Positions 10,445-20,098 of a stretch of DNA of 64,000 bases are shown here, piece after piece. Below the pieces are notes generated by a model. It saw only the letters and a list, made by a program, of their open reading frames with translations. It had not been told where the DNA came from and ran no database searches. Source of the DNA: JAQUTK01 sp963677415 (GTDB lineage: Bacteria; Bacteroidota; Bacteroidia; Bacteroidales; JAQUTK01); contig CAXXFJ010000002.1 of the NCBI GenBank assembly GCA_963677415.2, positions 124,001 through 188,000 on the forward strand, read 5' to 3'. The translations under genes and the position numbers were made by a program. Position 1 is the first letter of the stretch. Every line of letters begins with the position of its first letter.

Positions 10445-10475
10445 TTGCTTTATATTCTCTAAACACATACCTTTG
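10445..10475 (+). promoter_or_regulatory. Bacteroidetes-type promoter of the B12 operon
   Basis: A perfect -7 box TACCTTTG lies at 10468-10475, with TTG at 10445-10447 exactly 20 bp upstream. This matches the Bacteroidetes sigma-ABfr pattern (TTG-N19-21-TAnnTTTG). Transcription would begin a few bases downstream, right at the 5' edge of the cobalamin riboswitch. Confidence 0.75.
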
Positions 10476-10477
10476 CC

Positions 10478-10660
10478 CCGCATTGGTTTCCTTCATTCGT
10501 CCGAATGAAGGAATTAAAAGGGAATCAGGTGAAAATCCTGAACAGTCCCGCTGCTGTAAGCTTCATATCAATGTTCCGGCAAAACATTCGCCACTGGTTC
10601 TTTCAGAGAACTCGGGAAGGCTGTCCGGAACAGAAGCAAGTCAGAAGACCTGCCGTGCAT
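10478..10660 (+). promoter_or_regulatory. Cobalamin (B12) riboswitch
   Basis: The leader between the promoter and btuB holds the conserved core of a cobalamin riboswitch. The parts seen are AAAAGGGAATCAGGTG (10516-10530), AATCCTGAACAGTCCCGC, CTGCTGTAAG to 10560, and the B12 box AAGTCAGAAGACCTGCCG at 10638-10655. It also has a hairpin of CCTTCATTCG/CGAATGAAGG at 10490-10510. Adenosyl- or methylcobalamin binding would shut down expression of the downstream receptor operon. The remaining ~115 bases to the btuB start probably hold the expression platform; I did not resolve its alternative folds. Edges are approximate. Confidence 0.92.
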
Positions 10661-10774
10661 AATTATCTAAAGCTTTCGAGGAATGAGCTTGAGACTTGAA
10701 CTATGCGCGTGTCTGCGTGATTCTTCCGTTTCAATTCCAAAGAAGCTTTATTTGAATGTTTAATTTCAAATAAA

Positions 10775-12839
10775 GTGGTCATGCTTTTATTTTTACCCAA
10801 GTTATGCAGAGCTCTTGCTTTGCTGATGCTTCTTTTGCTGATCTTTCCTTTGCACATTGCTGGACAGGAATCAGAGATATGGAAAGACAGCACCGGAATC
10901 TATCACATTCCTGTCGTCTCAGTGACAGAATCGTATGCCACCAGAGAAGTCACAGCTTCCATTCCTTTGCAGGAGATGACGCTGAAAAAGATTCAATCAC
11001 TGAATGCTCTTCAACTGTCTGACGCGGTGAAACATTTCGCCGGAATAACCGTCAAGGATTATGGCGGTATTGGAGGTTTGAAGACTGTTTCTATCCGTAG
11101 TCTGGGTGCTAACCACACCGCTGTCGGATACGATGGGATAACACTCAGCGACTGCCAGACCGGACAAATAGATATCAGTCGTTTTTCGTTGGATAATGTA
11201 GATCGTCTCTCTCTCAGTATCGGACAAAATGATGATATCTTTCGTCCCGCGCGTTTCTTTGCTTCCGCTGGCGTGCTGGACATACGTACACTGACTCCTG
11301 TATTCGAAGAAAAAGAAAGTCTGAAGGGCAAAGTAACTCTGAAAGGCGGATCATTCGGACTCTGTAACCCATCCGTCCGTATCGAACAAAAAATCAATAA
11401 TACGTGGTGTGCTTCGTTAAATGGAGAATGGATGTCTGCCAACGGCCGATATCCATATGATCTTCACTACGGAGGCAGTAAGGATAGTGTCTCACAGGAG
11501 AAAAGACGGAACTCAGATGTATGGAGCTTGAGGGCTGAAGGAGAACTCTTCGGCAACTTCTCTGCTATGGAACAATGGCGAACAAAAATCTATTTTTACC
11601 AGTCATACCGGGAACTGCCTAATGCGACCACTTTCTATAATGATCAGTACGAATCAAACCTGAAAGACCGGGTTCTCTTTGTGCAAAGTCAATATAAAAA
11701 GGAACTAGGTGCAAAATGGGTCATTCATAGCGCAGTTAAATATAACTGGAGTTATCAACGTTACCACGATGAAGCTTCGCTGGCAACTCCTGAATTAGGG
11801 GTAAATACAAACTCTTATACACAAGAAGAGTATTACCTGACAGGATCGTTGCTTTGGCGCGCATTTGATCACCTCTCATTTTCTTTAAATACCGATGGCG
11901 CGGTAAATACCCTGGATGCGACAGGAATGTATCAGTTTGCTTATCCAACCCGCTACTCATGGTTGACTGCATTGGCCTCTAAGTATGAAAGCAACCGGCT
12001 GACCGCAACCGCTTCACTTCTTGGAACACTTATCAACGAGGATACCAAAGTGGGCGAATGTGCGGGCAATCACCGCAAACTATCTCCTTTTGTGAGTCTT
12101 TCGTATAAACCCTTCAACGAGGAGTTCTATCTCCGTGCCTTCTACAAAGATATATTCCGATTACCAAGCTTCAACGACTTATATTATAGCCGTGTGGGGA
12201 ATCCGGATCTGAAACCTGAAAATGCTTCTCAAATGAATCTGGGAGTTACCTGGTCGCATGTCTTTGGTCCTACCCTTTCTTTGGTTAGTGTCACTGTGGA
12301 TGGCTATCACAACCGGGTGTCCGATAAGATCGTGGCTATTCCGACAAAGAATATTTTCATCTGGACGATGATGAATCTGGGCACAGTGGAGATTAAAGGA
12401 GTAGATCTCACACTAACAACAGAGCTATACTTTTCAGAGAAGGCCAGACTCACACTTTCAGGAAACTACACCTATCAACGGGCGCTGGATATGACCGGTA
12501 TAGAGGGAGAATCAGGAAAGGTTTATAAACATCAGATTGCCCTATACGCCACGTGTGGCAGCTTCCGGACAGGCAGCATTGGAGACTCCATGGGTTAATC
12601 TGTCGTATGCGGTTGTCTATTCCGGAGCGCGCTACGTATTAGGTCAAAACATCCGTGAAAACAGGTTATCGGGTTATGCAGACCATAGTCTTTCTGCAAA
12701 TCGAACATTCATCTTTGGTAAGAAGCGAGTGACTTTTCTTGTGGAGATGCTTAATATGCTTGATAAAAACTATGCTATTGTAAAGTACTTTCCAATGCCT
12801 GGAAGGTCTTTTCGAGGCACAATCAAACTTGAACGATGA
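10775..12839 (+). pseudogene. btuB: btuB, TonB-dependent cobalamin receptor, one-base insertion near 3' end
   Basis: This is an outer-membrane TonB-dependent receptor. The first frame begins GTG 10775 or, more likely, ATG 10781. It has a signal peptide ending near IAGQE and a plug domain (about residues 60-170, with GGIGGLKTVSIRSLGANHTAVGYDG written here as separate segments GGIGGLKTVSIR and SLGANHTAVGYDG). It continues as a beta-barrel to 12598. The frame closes falsely after HQIALYAT. The frame from 12540 reads PYTPRVAASG, the usual late-barrel motif, and runs through the last strands to 12839. One surplus base at about 12537-12539 explains it; the repaired receptor is about 687 aa. The cobalamin riboswitch upstream and a BtuG-like gene downstream (ATGA overlap) make cobalamins or corrinoids the likely ligand. 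Confidence 0.88.
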
Positions 12840-13939
12840 AAAACAAAGCTGTCATATTTCTCTTTCTAAGTCTGATAATCATTACGGGATGTGATGATCT
12901 GCATGATAAAGAGATCGTGAACAATGCGACTACTTCGCAGGAGACTGCCGGATTGTATGTCTTGAGTGAGGGATTGTTCAATATGAATAACAGTACACTC
13001 GCCTATTATGATTTTATAACGCAAAAACTAGAGACTGATTATTTCTTGCTAAAGAATCAACGGGGACTTGGGGATACGGCGAATGATATCAAATTATATG
13101 GTTCCAAACTGTATATTGTGGTGAATGTGTCCAGTCAGATAGAGGTGCTGGATGTCAACACCGGAGAATGCATCAAACGCATTCCCATGTTCACAGAGGA
13201 TAATATAGCACGGCAACCCCGCTATGTTGCTTTTTATAAAGACAAGGCGTATGTTTGTTCCTTTGACGGAACGGTCGCAAAAATAGATACAGCATCACTG
13301 GAACTCGAAAGTTTTACCAAAGTGGGACGCCATCCTGATGGTCTGTGTGTGCAGAATGGGAAACTGTATGTATCCAATTCGGGTGGGCTCGACTATCCAA
13401 ACTATGACAACACGGTGTCTGTGGTAGATCTTACTTCTTTTGAAGAAATCAAAAAGATACAGGTGCGCATCAATCCATATAAAATCCATGCCGATGCCTA
13501 TGGTGATGTCTATGTCGTATCACGCGGTAACTACGGAACAATCAAATATTGCTTGCAGCGGATTGATAGCTGGACAGATGAGCTGGTGCAGACTTTTGAT
13601 GATTTGGAAGTACTCAATTTTGCCATAGAAGGAGACAATGCCTATCTCTACAGTTATGATTTTTACAAGGCTACAGCTTGGATCAAAGTGTTTAACGTCC
13701 GCACCGAGCGTGTGGAACGGGAGAATTTTATAACAGACAGTACTACGATTGATACTCCATATGGCATAGATGTAAATCCTGTGAATGGAGATGTCTATAT
13801 CACCAATGCCTACAGTTTTACCGTATGGGGCGACCTACTTTGTTTTACAAAAGAAGGAAAACTGAGGTTCACACTGAGCAATATCGGACTCAATCCGAAT
13901 GGAACGGTATTCATTCAGAAGAAAAGTTCAACAGAATAA
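12836..13939 (+). CDS. BtuG-like beta-propeller surface lipoprotein
   Basis: This 367-aa lipoprotein has lipobox IITGC followed by acidic DD, a pattern compatible with surface export in Bacteroidetes. The body is a YncE/DUF5074-type beta-propeller with repeating blades such as KLYIVVNVSSQIEVLDVNTG, KAYVCSFDGTVAKIDTAS and KLYVSNSGG. In Bacteroides, BtuG proteins are surface propeller lipoproteins that bind B12 very tightly and cap BtuB. The position directly after btuB with an ATGA overlap, under a B12 riboswitch, supports the same role. Function is inferred from fold and context, not from visible B12-binding residues. Confidence 0.78.
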   Translation: MKNKAVIFLFLSLIIITGCDDLHDKEIVNNATTSQETAGLYVLSEGLFNMNNSTLAYYDFITQKLETDYFLLKNQRGLGDTANDIKLYGSKLYIVVNVSSQIEVLDVNTGECIKRIPMFTEDNIARQPRYVAFYKDKAYVCSFDGTVAKIDTASLELESFTKVGRHPDGLCVQNGKLYVSNSGGLDYPNYDNTVSVVDLTSFEEIKKIQVRINPYKIHADAYGDVYVVSRGNYGTIKYCLQRIDSWTDELVQTFDDLEVLNFAIEGDNAYLYSYDFYKATAWIKVFNVRTERVERENFITDSTTIDTPYGIDVNPVNGDVYITNAYSFTVWGDLLCFTKEGKLRFTLSNIGLNPNGTVFIQKKSSTE

Positions 13940-13957
13940 TAATCAAAGAATAGGAAC

Positions 13958-15112
13958 ATGAAAAAGAAAACTCTCACAATTGCATGTATTTGTACATTCA
14001 TCCTGACGGCACGAAGTGAAGTCTCTCCCTATATCACGCGTGTACTGGAGTATAAGCCGGCGCCCGGTCAGTTTGTAAACACAACGACCACAGCTTACAA
14101 AACAGGTTACAGCGCCGAACAAGTCCGTGCGTATGCGGAAACACTCCTCACCCAACGACCCAAAAGCGGATTACTTTCCCTGGGAAGTTTTGGTGGTTAT
14201 ATTGTTGTTGGATTTGATCATACGATAGCGAATGTAGAAGGAGAATACGACTTCAAGGTATATGGTAATGCTTTTTATAGCGCACAACAGGTCAAGCAGA
14301 CCAACAGACCTGGCGGCAGTTGCGAACCGGGCATCGTAATGGTCTCACGCGACAAAAACAACAACGGCAAAGCGGATGATGAATGGTATGAACTGGCAGG
14401 CAGTGAATATACCGGCACAAATACAATTCACAACTATACGATCACCTATCACCGTCCGGATATTACTAGTTCGGATGTGCCTTGGAGTGATAATCAAGGT
14501 GCCAAAGGATCAGTGCACCGTAACATCTATCACCAACAAGCATCCTATTATCCCCTCTGGATTGCAGAAGATACCTTCTCTTTTACAGGTTCCCGGCTGC
14601 CCCCTTCTGCTGTCAACGAAGGAACGGATGAAAGTCCTTATTGGGTGCTCTATTCTTTTCCTTGGGGATATGCCGATAACCATCCTAACACAGAAGAAAA
14701 AAGCAACTTTAAAATAGAATGGGCGATTGACCAGAAAGGGAATCCGGTCATACTCCCGGGCATTGATTTTATCAAGATCTATACCGGACAAGTACAGGAA
14801 GCTGGCTGGTTGGGAGAAACTTCCACTGAAATCTGCGATGTGGAAGACTTACATCCTGATCGGACCGTGTTTTCGCAACAAGAAGAAAGCATTGGGATTT
14901 ACGTAGGAAATCTTTTCGAAGATTATCTGCAAGTGACAACTGATGAATCGTTTGACATAATTCTTTACAATGCTCTTGGGAAGATTGTACTAAACGAAAG
15001 TATTGGTTCCGGATCGCATATGATTTCAACGACTCGACTTTCAAAAGGAGTTTATATACTTCAGATATTCAAAGCCGGACAATCAGTGAAAACAGTCAAG
15101 TTAATCAAATAA
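13958..15112 (+). CDS. Secreted surface protein with T9SS-type C-terminal domain, B12 operon member
   Basis: This 384-aa protein has a signal peptide (ending near TARSEV). The globular region (about 25-290) contains LLSLGSFGGYIVVGFDHTI and a Ca-binding-like loop DKNNNGKADDEW (about 131-142). The last ~75 residues match a T9SS type-A sorting domain: a linker, then DIILYNALGKIVLNES and RLSKGVYILQIFKAG. I do not recognise a catalytic family. Similar cell-surface proteins occur with btuB in other Bacteroidales as far as I recall. It sits 18 bases after the BtuG-like gene and 28 before the giant protein, so it is probably a B12-responsive surface protein that PorU/PorV would anchor. Confidence 0.72.
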   Translation: MKKKTLTIACICTFILTARSEVSPYITRVLEYKPAPGQFVNTTTTAYKTGYSAEQVRAYAETLLTQRPKSGLLSLGSFGGYIVVGFDHTIANVEGEYDFKVYGNAFYSAQQVKQTNRPGGSCEPGIVMVSRDKNNNGKADDEWYELAGSEYTGTNTIHNYTITYHRPDITSSDVPWSDNQGAKGSVHRNIYHQQASYYPLWIAEDTFSFTGSRLPPSAVNEGTDESPYWVLYSFPWGYADNHPNTEEKSNFKIEWAIDQKGNPVILPGIDFIKIYTGQVQEAGWLGETSTEICDVEDLHPDRTVFSQQEESIGIYVGNLFEDYLQVTTDESFDIILYNALGKIVLNESIGSGSHMISTTRLSKGVYILQIFKAGQSVKTVKLIK

Positions 15113-15140
15113 AATCAATTATTAATCAAAAAACAAGAAG

Positions 15141-18100
15141 ATGAAAAAAATCTGTTCCTTGGTACTTTTGTTTCTGATGACTCTCGCAGGCTTTGCTCAA
15201 ACTTATAACGAGCAACCTACGACAGTACAGGGACGACCGTACGATTTTAGTAAAATGCCACAACTGACTCAAACAGCACAAAGATCTGTGGCTAAATCAA
15301 TCGCCGTTGGTGAAGGTTTCACTATGGATGATATTGAATGCTGGATTGGCGAGGGTAGTAACCGCGCCGCTTTTGTGGTCCAATGGAATGACTCTCGTGA
15401 AACTCACACAATGGTATGGGGATATCGCTGGGATGGAGTTGCAACCGGGATTGATATGATTGCGGCAATCGCGGCAAGTGATCCCCGTTTTTATTGTTTG
15501 TCCGAATCAGGTACTGCCTATGGCTCTACGGTGGCCGGAATGGGCTACGATACGGATAACAGTGGAGACATCACCTTGATTGATCCCAATGGAAGCAATC
15601 ATATGGTCGGAGAAAATGGACTGTGCGCAGTATCGGGTTATGGATACGATGGATGGCAGTCGGGCGACACTGAAGACTTCTGGCAATCAGGGTGGTATAA
15701 TGGATATTGGTCATACTGGCTAAAAGAAGGTGATGGAGAGTGGTCCTATAGTGGTGTTGGTGCCAGTGGACGTGTTCTGAAAGATGGATGTTGGGACGGA
15801 TGGAACTATATGGACAACTTCGTACAAAGTGACTGGAAATCGTTTGCCGCGGCTCCTACCGCCGCAACAAACTACACAACAGGTACGCTTTTCCTGAATG
15901 AAGACTGGTTTGGACATAATAATAGTACGATGAATTTTCTGACAAAGAAAGGTGAATGGAACTACCGTGTTTTTCAAGCAGAGAATGAGAATGCCGAACT
16001 TGGCACAACGTCACAATATGCGACTTCTTATGGCGACAACATATATATTCTTTCCAAACAACCTGCCATCGGTGAAGTGGAAGCCGGCGGACGATTAATT
16101 ATCGCGAATGCGAAGACATTAAAAGCCGTCGCTTCTTTTGATGAAATCGGAGGAGGAGACGGTCGGTCATTTGTCGGTGTTACTCCGGAAAAAGGATATG
16201 TTGGTGCTTCAAACGGAATCTATACATTTGACATCAAGAACATGAAAGTTGGTGAACAGATTGAAGGTAGCAGCGGAGGTTCGCAGTACAGTGGTCAGAT
16301 CGGATTGATGCTCCAGAGTGGGAAATATGTATTCGCGGTCTCTCAGAAAGAGGGAATTTATATCATTGACGTGGCTACAGATAAGTTGATCAAGACAATC
16401 AATGGAAAAGTGAGCAGCATAGCTCAGAGTGCGGATGGAACCATATGGGGTGCAGCCGGAACACAGTTAATAAAGATTGATCCGACGACTCTTTCCACAG
16501 AGTTAGTTCAGATTCCTACTTATGCAAAAATAGGCAGCAGTTGGAGTGCATGGAACGCGGGGTCATTTATCGCGGATCCAAAGGAGAATGTACTCTATTG
16601 GGTGGGTGCCGCAAAAAGTGACTGGGCAGCTTCCAACACGCTTTACCGATATGAGATTGGAAATAAGTTTTCATTGGAATATCCGTTCTTCACCTTGCCG
16701 GGCGATAAAGAAGAGAAAATTCAGAAGTTTTACGGTGCCGGAGTCCGCTTGGATTCCCGTAACGGAGAGTTAGTGCTCACTTCCATCGATGATGGCTGGG
16801 GAAGTTCTTCTCTGAAAAACTACATGCATTTTGTCGACAAGACAACGGGCGATCTTGTCCGCACTATTTCTCCTGAAGATCATTATTGGTTTCCAGCGAT
16901 GCCAGTCATCCCGGATGCATCACCCGCTGTTGTCTCCGGACTGGAGAGTTCATATACTTTCAATGTGAACGACGTGCCTCAAACGATCGATCTTACCGGA
17001 CAAATAACGGATAAGGATAATCTGAATTGCAATATCAATGCATCTATTATTTCGGCCAGCAATGAAGATCTTGTTTCTGTAACGCTAACAGACAACATAC
17101 TGGTGATCAAACCACAAGCCGATCAAAGTGGAAATGCTTCTTTTAAACTGCGTCTGATCTCGAATGGACGGATAACAGATAAAGAAGTAATGGTAACCGT
17201 GAATAGGGATTTGGAAGGAATCACTCTTTCAAAACAGTCATTAGCGATGAAAGGAGGTGCAACTGATACCCTGCATGTTGAATATACACCAACAAATACG
17301 ACCTATCAGGATGTAATCTGGAGTTATTCCAATTATAGCGTAGCTACTGTAAGTAATGGGATAGTTACGGCAAAAAACGAAGGAACAGGATATATCTATG
17401 TAAAGTCCGCAGACGGCACTTTTAAAGATACCTGTGAGATAACTGTACGAAAAGAGCCTTTGACAGGCATTCAGCTGCTAAACGATACCATATTCATGAA
17501 CGTTGGAGAGAAAGACACACTCAATATTGATTTCTTCCCGGCCGATGCCAGTGTAAAGACTATAAAGTCAATGACGGCAGAGAACAGCAGTTTACTTACT
17601 ACAGCTACCTACAACAAGACAATTACCGGAAAAGCAGAAGGGACGACACGTCTGTTTGTTACTGCCACAGAGGGTGGATTGGCAGATACATGTGTGGTAG
17701 TGGTTTCATTTGTACACGCGGAAAAGATGACACTCAGTGAAGATGCGCTAGAATTGACCGCACCTGCTTCGAAGACGCTTTCTGTTTCCTATTCGCCAAC
17801 CAACGTTAGTAATTCAAGCGTAACCTGGAGCTCTTCTGATGCGACGATAACTTCCGTTTCCAGCAATGGTTCTGTTAAAGCCCTGAAAGAAGGAGTGACT
17901 ACAATCTATGCGGTTGATAAGGATGATCCGAATTTGATTGACTCGTGTGTGGTGACTGCTTCCTTTATTCCTGCTACGGGGATAACCCTCAACGCCACGG
18001 ATACTATCGTAAGTAAATCAAAAAGAATTTATTTAAGTGCGACAGTAGCTCCGGCTGAAGCAAGTAATACAAAAGTTCTGTGGAGCACTTCAGATGAAAG

Positions 18101-19466
18101 TATTGCAACAGTAACAACAAGCGGAAGAGTGCAAGGGATAGCAAACGGCACTGCTATCATCACTGCAACCACCGAGGACGGTACTTTTGTGACAAGTTGT
18201 AACATAACTGTCGCGGATATCCCTGTTACAGGCGTTGCCTTCGTCTCAGACACAATGAGTGTCAAAGTCGGAAAATCTGTTTTCTTAGGAAAGAACATTC
18301 TTCCTTCGATTGCAACTATTACTTCTGTTAGCTATAGCTCCGACAATGTCGCAGTAGCAACAATCAGCACTTCCGGTTATGTCAAAGGAATCACAACAGG
18401 AAACACTGTTGTACGTCTTACCACTACCGATGGTGGATTCAGTGATTCATGCGTGGTGAAAGTGATAGATGCCGTAAGTAGTCTTGCGATCAAAAATGAA
18501 ACAACCCAGCTGATTGTAGGCGACGAACTAACTGTCACAGCAATCACATTCCCGGAAAGTGCAATTGACGACGTAACCTGGCTTTCGCTTGATAAGAGAT
18601 TGGGAAGCATTGACAAAGATGGAAAGATTATGGCACTGAAACCCGGTAACTGTGGATTTGTTGCTACTTCAACAGATAATACGAATGCGACAGATACTTG
18701 TTGGATAACCATCAGTAATCAAAAGTCAGAATCAATCGCATTTAACGTGACTGATGTATCTGTACTGGTCAATGATACTCTTCAATTGAATGCGTCAGTA
18801 CTTCCGTCAAACACGACGAATAACCGCATATTCTGGAAATCTTCAGACTTTTCGTTGGCGACAGTCAGCAGTCGTGGATTTGTAAAAGCGATTAATCCTG
18901 GTAAAGTATATATTATCGCAATGGCTCAGGACGGCGGCGCGGTCGATTCTTGTGTGATTACCATTATCAAACATGTCACAGGAATCACGCTCGACAAAAA
19001 AACGCTGGAGTTGAAGATTAATGAGCCGTATGTACTCACTGCCGATATCGATCCGTCAGATGCATCTGACAAAACAATCACTTGGATTTCATCTGATCCA
19101 TCTATGGTAACAGTGAATGATCGTGGATTTGGATGGGCAAAGACTCCGGGCACAGCATGGATCAAAGCCATCAGCAAAGATGGAAGTTTTGCGGACTCCT
19201 GCCAAATAACAGTCATAGATCCGCTGACTACAATTGATCCGAACGAAGCTGTAGTATGGGATGCCTATACCATTCATCAAGAATTGACAGTTAAGGGTCT
19301 CAATGGCTACAGGATTCAGATGACAACGCTTTCCGGTACAACGGTGCTACAAGAAGAAGTATCCGGCGAGGAAGTACGCTATTATTTGGATGATCCAAAA
19401 GGTATCTATATCCTAAGTGGATCAAATGGAACTAATTTTGTGAGTCGGAAGATACTCTTTGAATAA
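15141..19466 (+). CDS. Giant T9SS-type surface protein: N-terminal domain, BtuG-like propeller, eight Big2 domains
   Basis: This 1441-aa protein has a signal peptide ending near AGFAQ. Residues about 45-235 form a Trp/Gly-rich domain with an EF-hand-like loop DTDNSGDITLID; I do not recognise it. Residues about 240-590 form a DUF5074/YncE-type propeller. Its first blade (LFLNEDWFGHNNSTMNFL) parallels that of the upstream BtuG-like lipoprotein (LYVLSEGLFNMNNSTLAYY). Residues 691-1360 are eight tandem Big2 Ig-like repeats, and the last ~70 end in a T9SS-type sorting domain (KGIYILSGSNGTNFVSRKIL). It is the last gene before the terminator at 19513, so it is under the B12 riboswitch. A long-reach corrinoid-capture protein held off the surface by an Ig stalk is my inference. 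Adhesion is the main alternative. Confidence 0.78.
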   Translation: MKKICSLVLLFLMTLAGFAQTYNEQPTTVQGRPYDFSKMPQLTQTAQRSVAKSIAVGEGFTMDDIECWIGEGSNRAAFVVQWNDSRETHTMVWGYRWDGVATGIDMIAAIAASDPRFYCLSESGTAYGSTVAGMGYDTDNSGDITLIDPNGSNHMVGENGLCAVSGYGYDGWQSGDTEDFWQSGWYNGYWSYWLKEGDGEWSYSGVGASGRVLKDGCWDGWNYMDNFVQSDWKSFAAAPTAATNYTTGTLFLNEDWFGHNNSTMNFLTKKGEWNYRVFQAENENAELGTTSQYATSYGDNIYILSKQPAIGEVEAGGRLIIANAKTLKAVASFDEIGGGDGRSFVGVTPEKGYVGASNGIYTFDIKNMKVGEQIEGSSGGSQYSGQIGLMLQSGKYVFAVSQKEGIYIIDVATDKLIKTINGKVSSIAQSADGTIWGAAGTQLIKIDPTTLSTELVQIPTYAKIGSSWSAWNAGSFIADPKENVLYWVGAAKSDWAASNTLYRYEIGNKFSLEYPFFTLPGDKEEKIQKFYGAGVRLDSRNGELVLTSIDDGWGSSSLKNYMHFVDKTTGDLVRTISPEDHYWFPAMPVIPDASPAVVSGLESSYTFNVNDVPQTIDLTGQITDKDNLNCNINASIISASNEDLVSVTLTDNILVIKPQADQSGNASFKLRLISNGRITDKEVMVTVNRDLEGITLSKQSLAMKGGATDTLHVEYTPTNTTYQDVIWSYSNYSVATVSNGIVTAKNEGTGYIYVKSADGTFKDTCEITVRKEPLTGIQLLNDTIFMNVGEKDTLNIDFFPADASVKTIKSMTAENSSLLTTATYNKTITGKAEGTTRLFVTATEGGLADTCVVVVSFVHAEKMTLSEDALELTAPASKTLSVSYSPTNVSNSSVTWSSSDATITSVSSNGSVKALKEGVTTIYAVDKDDPNLIDSCVVTASFIPATGITLNATDTIVSKSKRIYLSATVAPAEASNTKVLWSTSDESIATVTTSGRVQGIANGTAIITATTEDGTFVTSCNITVADIPVTGVAFVSDTMSVKVGKSVFLGKNILPSIATITSVSYSSDNVAVATISTSGYVKGITTGNTVVRLTTTDGGFSDSCVVKVIDAVSSLAIKNETTQLIVGDELTVTAITFPESAIDDVTWLSLDKRLGSIDKDGKIMALKPGNCGFVATSTDNTNATDTCWITISNQKSESIAFNVTDVSVLVNDTLQLNASVLPSNTTNNRIFWKSSDFSLATVSSRGFVKAINPGKVYIIAMAQDGGAVDSCVITIIKHVTGITLDKKTLELKINEPYVLTADIDPSDASDKTITWISSDPSMVTVNDRGFGWAKTPGTAWIKAISKDGSFADSCQITVIDPLTTIDPNEAVVWDAYTIHQELTVKGLNGYRIQMTTLSGTTVLQEEVSGEEVRYYLDDPKGIYILSGSNGTNFVSRKILFE
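17211..19220 (+). repeat. Eight tandem Big2 (Ig-like) domain repeats
   Basis: Within the 1441-aa protein, residues 691-1360 divide into eight units of about 84 residues. Each starts with a hydrophobic '-x-G-I-x-L-' strand, has W-S-S-x-D-x-x-x-A-T-V-S in the middle and closes with D-S-C-x-V-T-V. Examples of closings are DTCEITV, DSCVVTA, TSCNITV, DSCVVKV, DTCWITI, DSCVITI and DSCQITV. A cysteine is kept near the end of nearly every unit. The units have diverged at DNA level, so this is an old expansion, not a recent one. Confidence 0.85.
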
Positions 19467-19512
19467 ATTGTAGAAGAACTAAATTTGCCAAATTTAGAAT
19501 TTGAAAGTAGTA

Positions 19513-19544
19513 GGCCGCTTCTGCGTGAGCAGAGGCGGCCTTTT
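19513..19544 (+). terminator. Rho-independent terminator of the B12 operon
   Basis: GGCCGCTTCTGC (19513-19524) pairs with GCAGAGGCGGCC (19529-19540) through 12 bp with one G-U, around a GTGA loop, and TTTT follows. It lies 47 bases after the last gene of the operon and closes the + strand transcript. Confidence 0.9.
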
Positions 19545-20098
19545 ACATAATCATTTAGTAGGATTATCAATTTATTATTATCCTATTCAGAATACTAGAT
19601 GATACAATAACAGTAATCCAAACGTCCTTGTATTTCTTCCGTTTCACCTTCATGAAACGGAGCACGGATGCCTATGCGTGGATTCATGCATACGGACGAA
19701 CGGATTGAAACGAACCGTATATCTTTTCAGAGTCTTCCCATAGTTTTTCCAAAGATATCAAGACTATTTTCAAAGTCTTCCCTTCCTTTTTGTGCACTCT
19801 TCCTATTGTTCCTTGTAGCACTCAGAATTGATTTTGGAGCCCACTTCCAGAGCCCAAAAGGAACTTGCAAACAGGATTAGAGAGAAATCCTGTTGTTTTT
19901 TCGAATTTCGATTTAGGAATGAGTAAAAAAGTAGCATTTATCTCCACCCCTCAACCCCAATGTGCCATTCTAACGCTTGTAGAGCACCTCATTTACCAAA
20001 AAACGACATTAATCACCAATATTTGCTTCCCGTTTTATTTGCTACCCCCCCCTTTTCGATCCCTTTTGCATTCCTTTTCTGGAAAAACAGCAAATATA
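19545..20098. other. Gene-free stretch with hairpins and the left inverted repeat
   Basis: No convincing gene is seen here. A 7-bp hairpin CCGTTTC/GAAACGG lies at 19639-19660. A second hairpin ACAGGATT...AATCCTGT (19871-19894) followed by a T-run looks like a terminator. The left copy of a 160-bp inverted repeat takes up 19884-20042, followed by a run of eight C. The short open frames here have no homologue that I recognise. Confidence 0.6.
19884..20042 (+). repeat. Left copy of a ~160-bp inverted repeat flanking vapE
   Basis: This segment is the reverse complement of 22356-22515 with about seven substitutions and one T-run length difference. It runs from GAAATCCTGTTG (outer end) to CCCGTTTTATTTGCT (inner end). 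The two copies enclose exactly one gene, vapE. The differences between copies would nearly all change the amino acid in the only long frame through the repeat. That argues that DNA or RNA, not a protein, is conserved. Confidence 0.9.

Noticed and set aside
10505..10699. A 64-codon open frame on the + strand ahead of btuB
   Set aside because: It lies wholly across the cobalamin riboswitch core and B12 box; the RNA structure explains the sequence better.
20043..20052. Run of C after the left repeat as a phase-variable tract
   Set aside because: No gene or promoter is positioned to be switched by it.
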